8,902 nucleotides of DNA, taken from Alphaproteobacteria bacterium (GTDB taxonomy: Bacteria > Pseudomonadota > Alphaproteobacteria > Sphingomonadales > Sphingomonadaceae). Made by a program: the position numbers and the translations under genes. Under the pieces are notes generated by a model. It searched no databases and had not been told where the DNA came from. It saw only the letters and a program-made list of their open reading frames with translations. Of this stretch, positions 7,074-8,902 are shown piece by piece (position 1 is the first letter of the stretch; every line of letters begins with the position of its first letter). Location of the stretch: positions 1 to 8,902 of the forward strand of contig JADCGM010000176.1 of the NCBI GenBank assembly GCA_020249025.1, written 5' to 3'.

Positions 7074-7838
7074 TCAGCGCAGGACGATCTGCCGGCTGCT
7101 GGCCATCCGCTCGCGCTCGCTGCCGATGGCGCGGGCGGCCGCCGCGGCCCGGCTGCGGGCGATCAGCGTCTCCAGATAATAGGCGTTGAGCAGCCCCAGG
7201 ATCATCAGCACGCCGCAGCCGACGCCGAGCCGGGCCCAGAGCACCCGCAGCGGCTCGTGATAGGGCTGGATCAGCACGAGATCCGAATGCTGGATCGAAT
7301 AGTGGATGCGCAGCAGCATGAGGTACATCACGCCGATCGCCAGCGCGCAGACCGCGATCCGGTACTTGGCGAACCGCTCGTCGGCGAGATTGATCGCCTC
7401 GTTGAAGATCAGCCAGCAGCTGCTCGCCCCGATGATCAGCCCGACCATGACGCGGTCGAAGTAGCGATCGGGCAGCGCCCAGGCGTGGGCGACGAGCAGC
7501 AGCGTGATCGCCGCCAGCGAGCCGATCCCGCACACGGCGATCAGCCGCGCCTCGAACGGATTGCGGAGCGCCCGGAGCTCGGCGCAGAGCAGCAGCAGCC
7601 CGTAGATGCCGCACAGAACGGCGAGGCTCTGCACCGGGCGGCTGTCCTTGCTGAGGATGAGCAGGGCGCAGTGCGCCGCCATCATCAGCACCGCCGGCGC
7701 GCGGTAGACGGGGACGATGCGCTGCTGGCCCGGCCCCGACGCGCGAAGCATCACCGGCAGACCGGACAGCAAGAAGCCGATAACGAACAGCACGTTGACG
7801 AAGACGAGTGGCTGGCCCCAGTCGATCGACGAGAACAT
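7074..7838 (-). CDS. seven-helix integral membrane protein of unknown function
   Basis: I do not recognise a family. The 254-residue protein is mostly hydrophobic, with about seven likely membrane helices near residues 10-30, 48-63, 70-88, 98-118, 128-148, 160-180 and 201-222. A charged, alanine-rich segment with heptad-like character follows (223-254, containing ARSRAAAAARAIGSERER), and the protein then stops. This layout resembles the N-terminal membrane-sensor half and signalling helix of diguanylate cyclases or histidine kinases, but no GGDEF, EAL or kinase domain follows; topA begins only 107 bases on. No signal peptide is evident beyond the first helix. I chose the ATG at 7838 because an excellent Shine-Dalgarno, AGGAGG, lies six bases upstream; an in-frame ATG at 7895 would add 19 mostly arginine-rich residues with no such site. 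It stands between dprA and topA and seems to be its own transcription unit. Confidence 0.8.
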   Translation of the reverse strand: MFSSIDWGQPLVFVNVLFVIGFLLSGLPVMLRASGPGQQRIVPVYRAPAVLMMAAHCALLILSKDSRPVQSLAVLCGIYGLLLLCAELRALRNPFEARLIAVCGIGSLAAITLLLVAHAWALPDRYFDRVMVGLIIGASSCWLIFNEAINLADERFAKYRIAVCALAIGVMYLMLLRIHYSIQHSDLVLIQPYHEPLRVLWARLGVGCGVLMILGLLNAYYLETLIARSRAAAAARAIGSERERMASSRQIVLR

Positions 7839-8077
7839 TGCGCACCTCCTGCCCAGCGCCCGCCCGACGGCCCGGCGCCTGCTCGTTTCAGACATTCTGC
7901 AACCCGCCGCAGGCGGTGACCGGCGGCGACTCGGCTGCCCTCTCGCGGCCGTGACTTCTATTAAGCCGAAACTGCCCGGAAACGGCGCGATATCAGGTCC
8001 ATTTTGGCGTCATCCGTCGCCGCTGGGGCAGCAAATCCCGGCTTTCCGGGCAAAATGCCCGCGGCGTCTCCGCCGGC
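7839..8077. other. 239-base intergenic region between dprA and the membrane protein
   Basis: I see no convincing gene here. The dprA-proximal end carries three consecutive short stem-loops (8037-8074). The middle (about 7955-8010) is the least GC-rich part and probably contains the promoter of the membrane-protein gene, for instance around TTAATA on the minus strand (7960-7965), but no -35 match at proper spacing is clear. The end next to the gene carries its AGGAGG ribosome binding site (7845-7850). A 13-codon ATG frame at 7961-8002 has no good ribosome binding site. Confidence 0.6.
8033..8061 (-). terminator. possible dprA terminator with two mutually exclusive stems
   Basis: Reading the minus strand after the dprA stop, CGGGC-ATTTT-GCCCG (8047-8061) is followed by CCCGG-AAAG-CCGGG (8037-8050) and then ATTT (8033-8036). 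Each has five G-C pairs, and they share 8047-8050, so only one can form at a time. The second stem with its short T-rich tail fits a weak intrinsic terminator for dprA. A third small stem, GGCG-GAGA-CGCC (8063-8074), lies right after the stop codon. Confidence 0.45.
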
Positions 8078-8902
8078 CTATCCGCCGATTGCGACCTTTC
8101 CGCCGGCATGGCGCGTGAGGCTGCCGGCCAGCTCCAGTTCGATCAGGATGAGCTGCACGGTCGCGGGCGCGAGGCCGCTGAGGCGGAGGAGGTCGTCGAT
8201 CGCGGTGGGAGTCGGGCTGAGCAGATCGAGAACCGTGCGGCGGTCGCGGTCGCTGGGGTCGGGCGCGGCGGATGGCGGCGGGGCGGCGAAGGGGTCGGCC
8301 GGGGCGCTGGCGCGCGGCGCGAGGGGCCGCAGTGCCTCGAGGATGTCGGCGGCGGACTGGATGAGGGTCGCGCCTTCGCGGATGAGCGCATTGCAACCCT
8401 GCGCGCGCGGATCGAGCGGGGAGCCGGGAACGGCCATGACCTCGCGGCCCTGTTCGGCGGCGATGCGCGCGGTGATCAGCGAGCCCGACCGCGGCGCGGC
8501 CTCGATCACGACGGTGCCGAGCGACAGGCCGGCGATGATGCGATTGCGGCGCGGGAAGTGGCGCGCCTGCGGCTCGGTGCCGATGGGCTGTTCGGCGACA
8601 ACGAGGCCGCGGGCGTAGAGCGCCTCGTGCAGCGCAGCGTTCTCGGGCGGGTAGACGATGTCGATGCCGCCGGCGACGACGCCGATGGTGCCGCCCTCGA
8701 GCGCGGCGGCGTGCGCGGCTGCGTCGATGCCGCGGGCGAGGCCGGAGACGACGGCGTAGCCCTCGTCCGCGAGATCGGCGGCGAGGCGGGCGGCGAAGCG
8801 CTGGCCGGCGGCGGACGCATTGCGCGCGCCGACAAGGGCGACGGCGGGGCGGTCGAGCAGGGTCAGGTGGCCGCGCGTGGCCAGCGCGGGCGGCGCATCC
8901 TC
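8078..8902 (-). CDS. dprA: DNA-processing protein DprA/Smf (N-terminus beyond window)
   Basis: DprA binds incoming single-stranded DNA and loads RecA on it during natural transformation; it is cytoplasmic and widespread even where competence is unproven. The frame is open from the right edge to a TAG at 8078-8080, giving 274 visible residues. The Rossmann-like core shows VGARNAS (24-30), SGLARGID (53-60), GGIDIVYPPEN (78-88), FPRRNRIIAGLS (116-127) and EAAPRSGSLITA (134-145), all in the family's order. After a proline/alanine-rich linker, the last 55 residues form the usual C-terminal winged-helix domain ending in RHAGGKVAIGG. Compared with full-length proteins of about 360 residues, some 85-90 N-terminal residues lie outside the window. 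An internal GTG at 8509 is not the start, because strong homology continues upstream of it. Confidence 0.95.
   Translation of the reverse strand, partial: EDAPPALATRGHLTLLDRPAVALVGARNASAAGQRFAARLAADLADEGYAVVSGLARGIDAAAHAAALEGGTIGVVAGGIDIVYPPENAALHEALYARGLVVAEQPIGTEPQARHFPRRNRIIAGLSLGTVVIEAAPRSGSLITARIAAEQGREVMAVPGSPLDPRAQGCNALIREGATLIQSAADILEALRPLAPRASAPADPFAAPPPSAAPDPSDRDRRTVLDLLSPTPTAIDDLLRLSGLAPATVQLILIELELAGSLTRHAGGKVAIGG

Noticed and set aside
3986..7189. Very long open frame (over 1000 codons) on the plus strand, antisense to topA
   Set aside because: It mirrors the topA codons in GC-rich DNA, where stop codons are rare in the antisense frame. The translation is low-complexity (Arg, Gly, Ala, Leu) with no domain motifs, while the minus strand encodes a complete TopA.
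7839..7895. N-terminal extension of the membrane protein from an ATG at 7895
   Set aside because: The extra 19 residues are largely arginine-rich and the ATG lacks a ribosome binding site, whereas the ATG at 7838 has AGGAGG six bases upstream.
6921..7919. Open frame of about 330 codons on the plus strand over the membrane-protein gene
   Set aside because: The product is rich in Gln, Asp, Arg and His, typical of the antisense of a hydrophobic gene. The opposite strand has seven membrane helices and an AGGAGG site.
7961..8002. 13-codon ATG frame (MDLISRRFRAVSA) on the minus strand upstream of the membrane gene, a possible leader peptide
   Set aside because: There is no properly spaced ribosome binding site and no codon run suggesting attenuation; frames this short arise by chance.

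Overview
The window is GC-rich with strong G/C at third codon positions. It reads as a housekeeping stretch of an alphaproteobacterial chromosome, most likely a sphingomonad (order Sphingomonadales). That guess rests on the base composition, the FabI, TopA and DnaJ-like protein sequences, and the neighbourhood; no rRNA or marker gene proves it. All nine genes I support lie on the minus strand, so transcription runs from high to low coordinates. I see no mobile element, CRISPR array, tRNA or rRNA.

In the order of transcription: dprA (DNA-processing protein, 5' end beyond the right edge), then about 240 bases without a convincing gene but with several GC-rich stem-loops. Next comes a seven-helix membrane protein of unknown function, followed by a likely intrinsic terminator. 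topA (DNA topoisomerase I) follows with a possible promoter of its own, then a short ArsC-family arsenate reductase, a zinc-finger-less DnaJ/CbpA-type co-chaperone, a YihY/BrkB-family inner-membrane protein, fabI (enoyl-ACP reductase), aroC (chorismate synthase), and the first 23 codons of an unrecognised gene cut by the left edge.

The left part looks like an operon. The yihY-like gene overlaps fabI by 13 bases. fabI and aroC share a four-base GTGA stop/start overlap. The left-edge gene starts 35 bases after aroC with a clear ribosome binding site. The products serve unrelated pathways: fatty-acid elongation, the shikimate pathway, an unassigned envelope function and protein folding. The grouping therefore looks like co-expression of growth genes rather than one pathway. 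The right part holds DNA metabolism genes (dprA, topA) separated by the unassigned membrane gene.

I found no clearly new multi-gene system. The points most worth a second look are the orphan seven-helix protein that ends where a sensor's output domain would begin, a hairpin that could mask the ribosome binding site of the arsC-like gene, and two mutually exclusive stem-loops after dprA.
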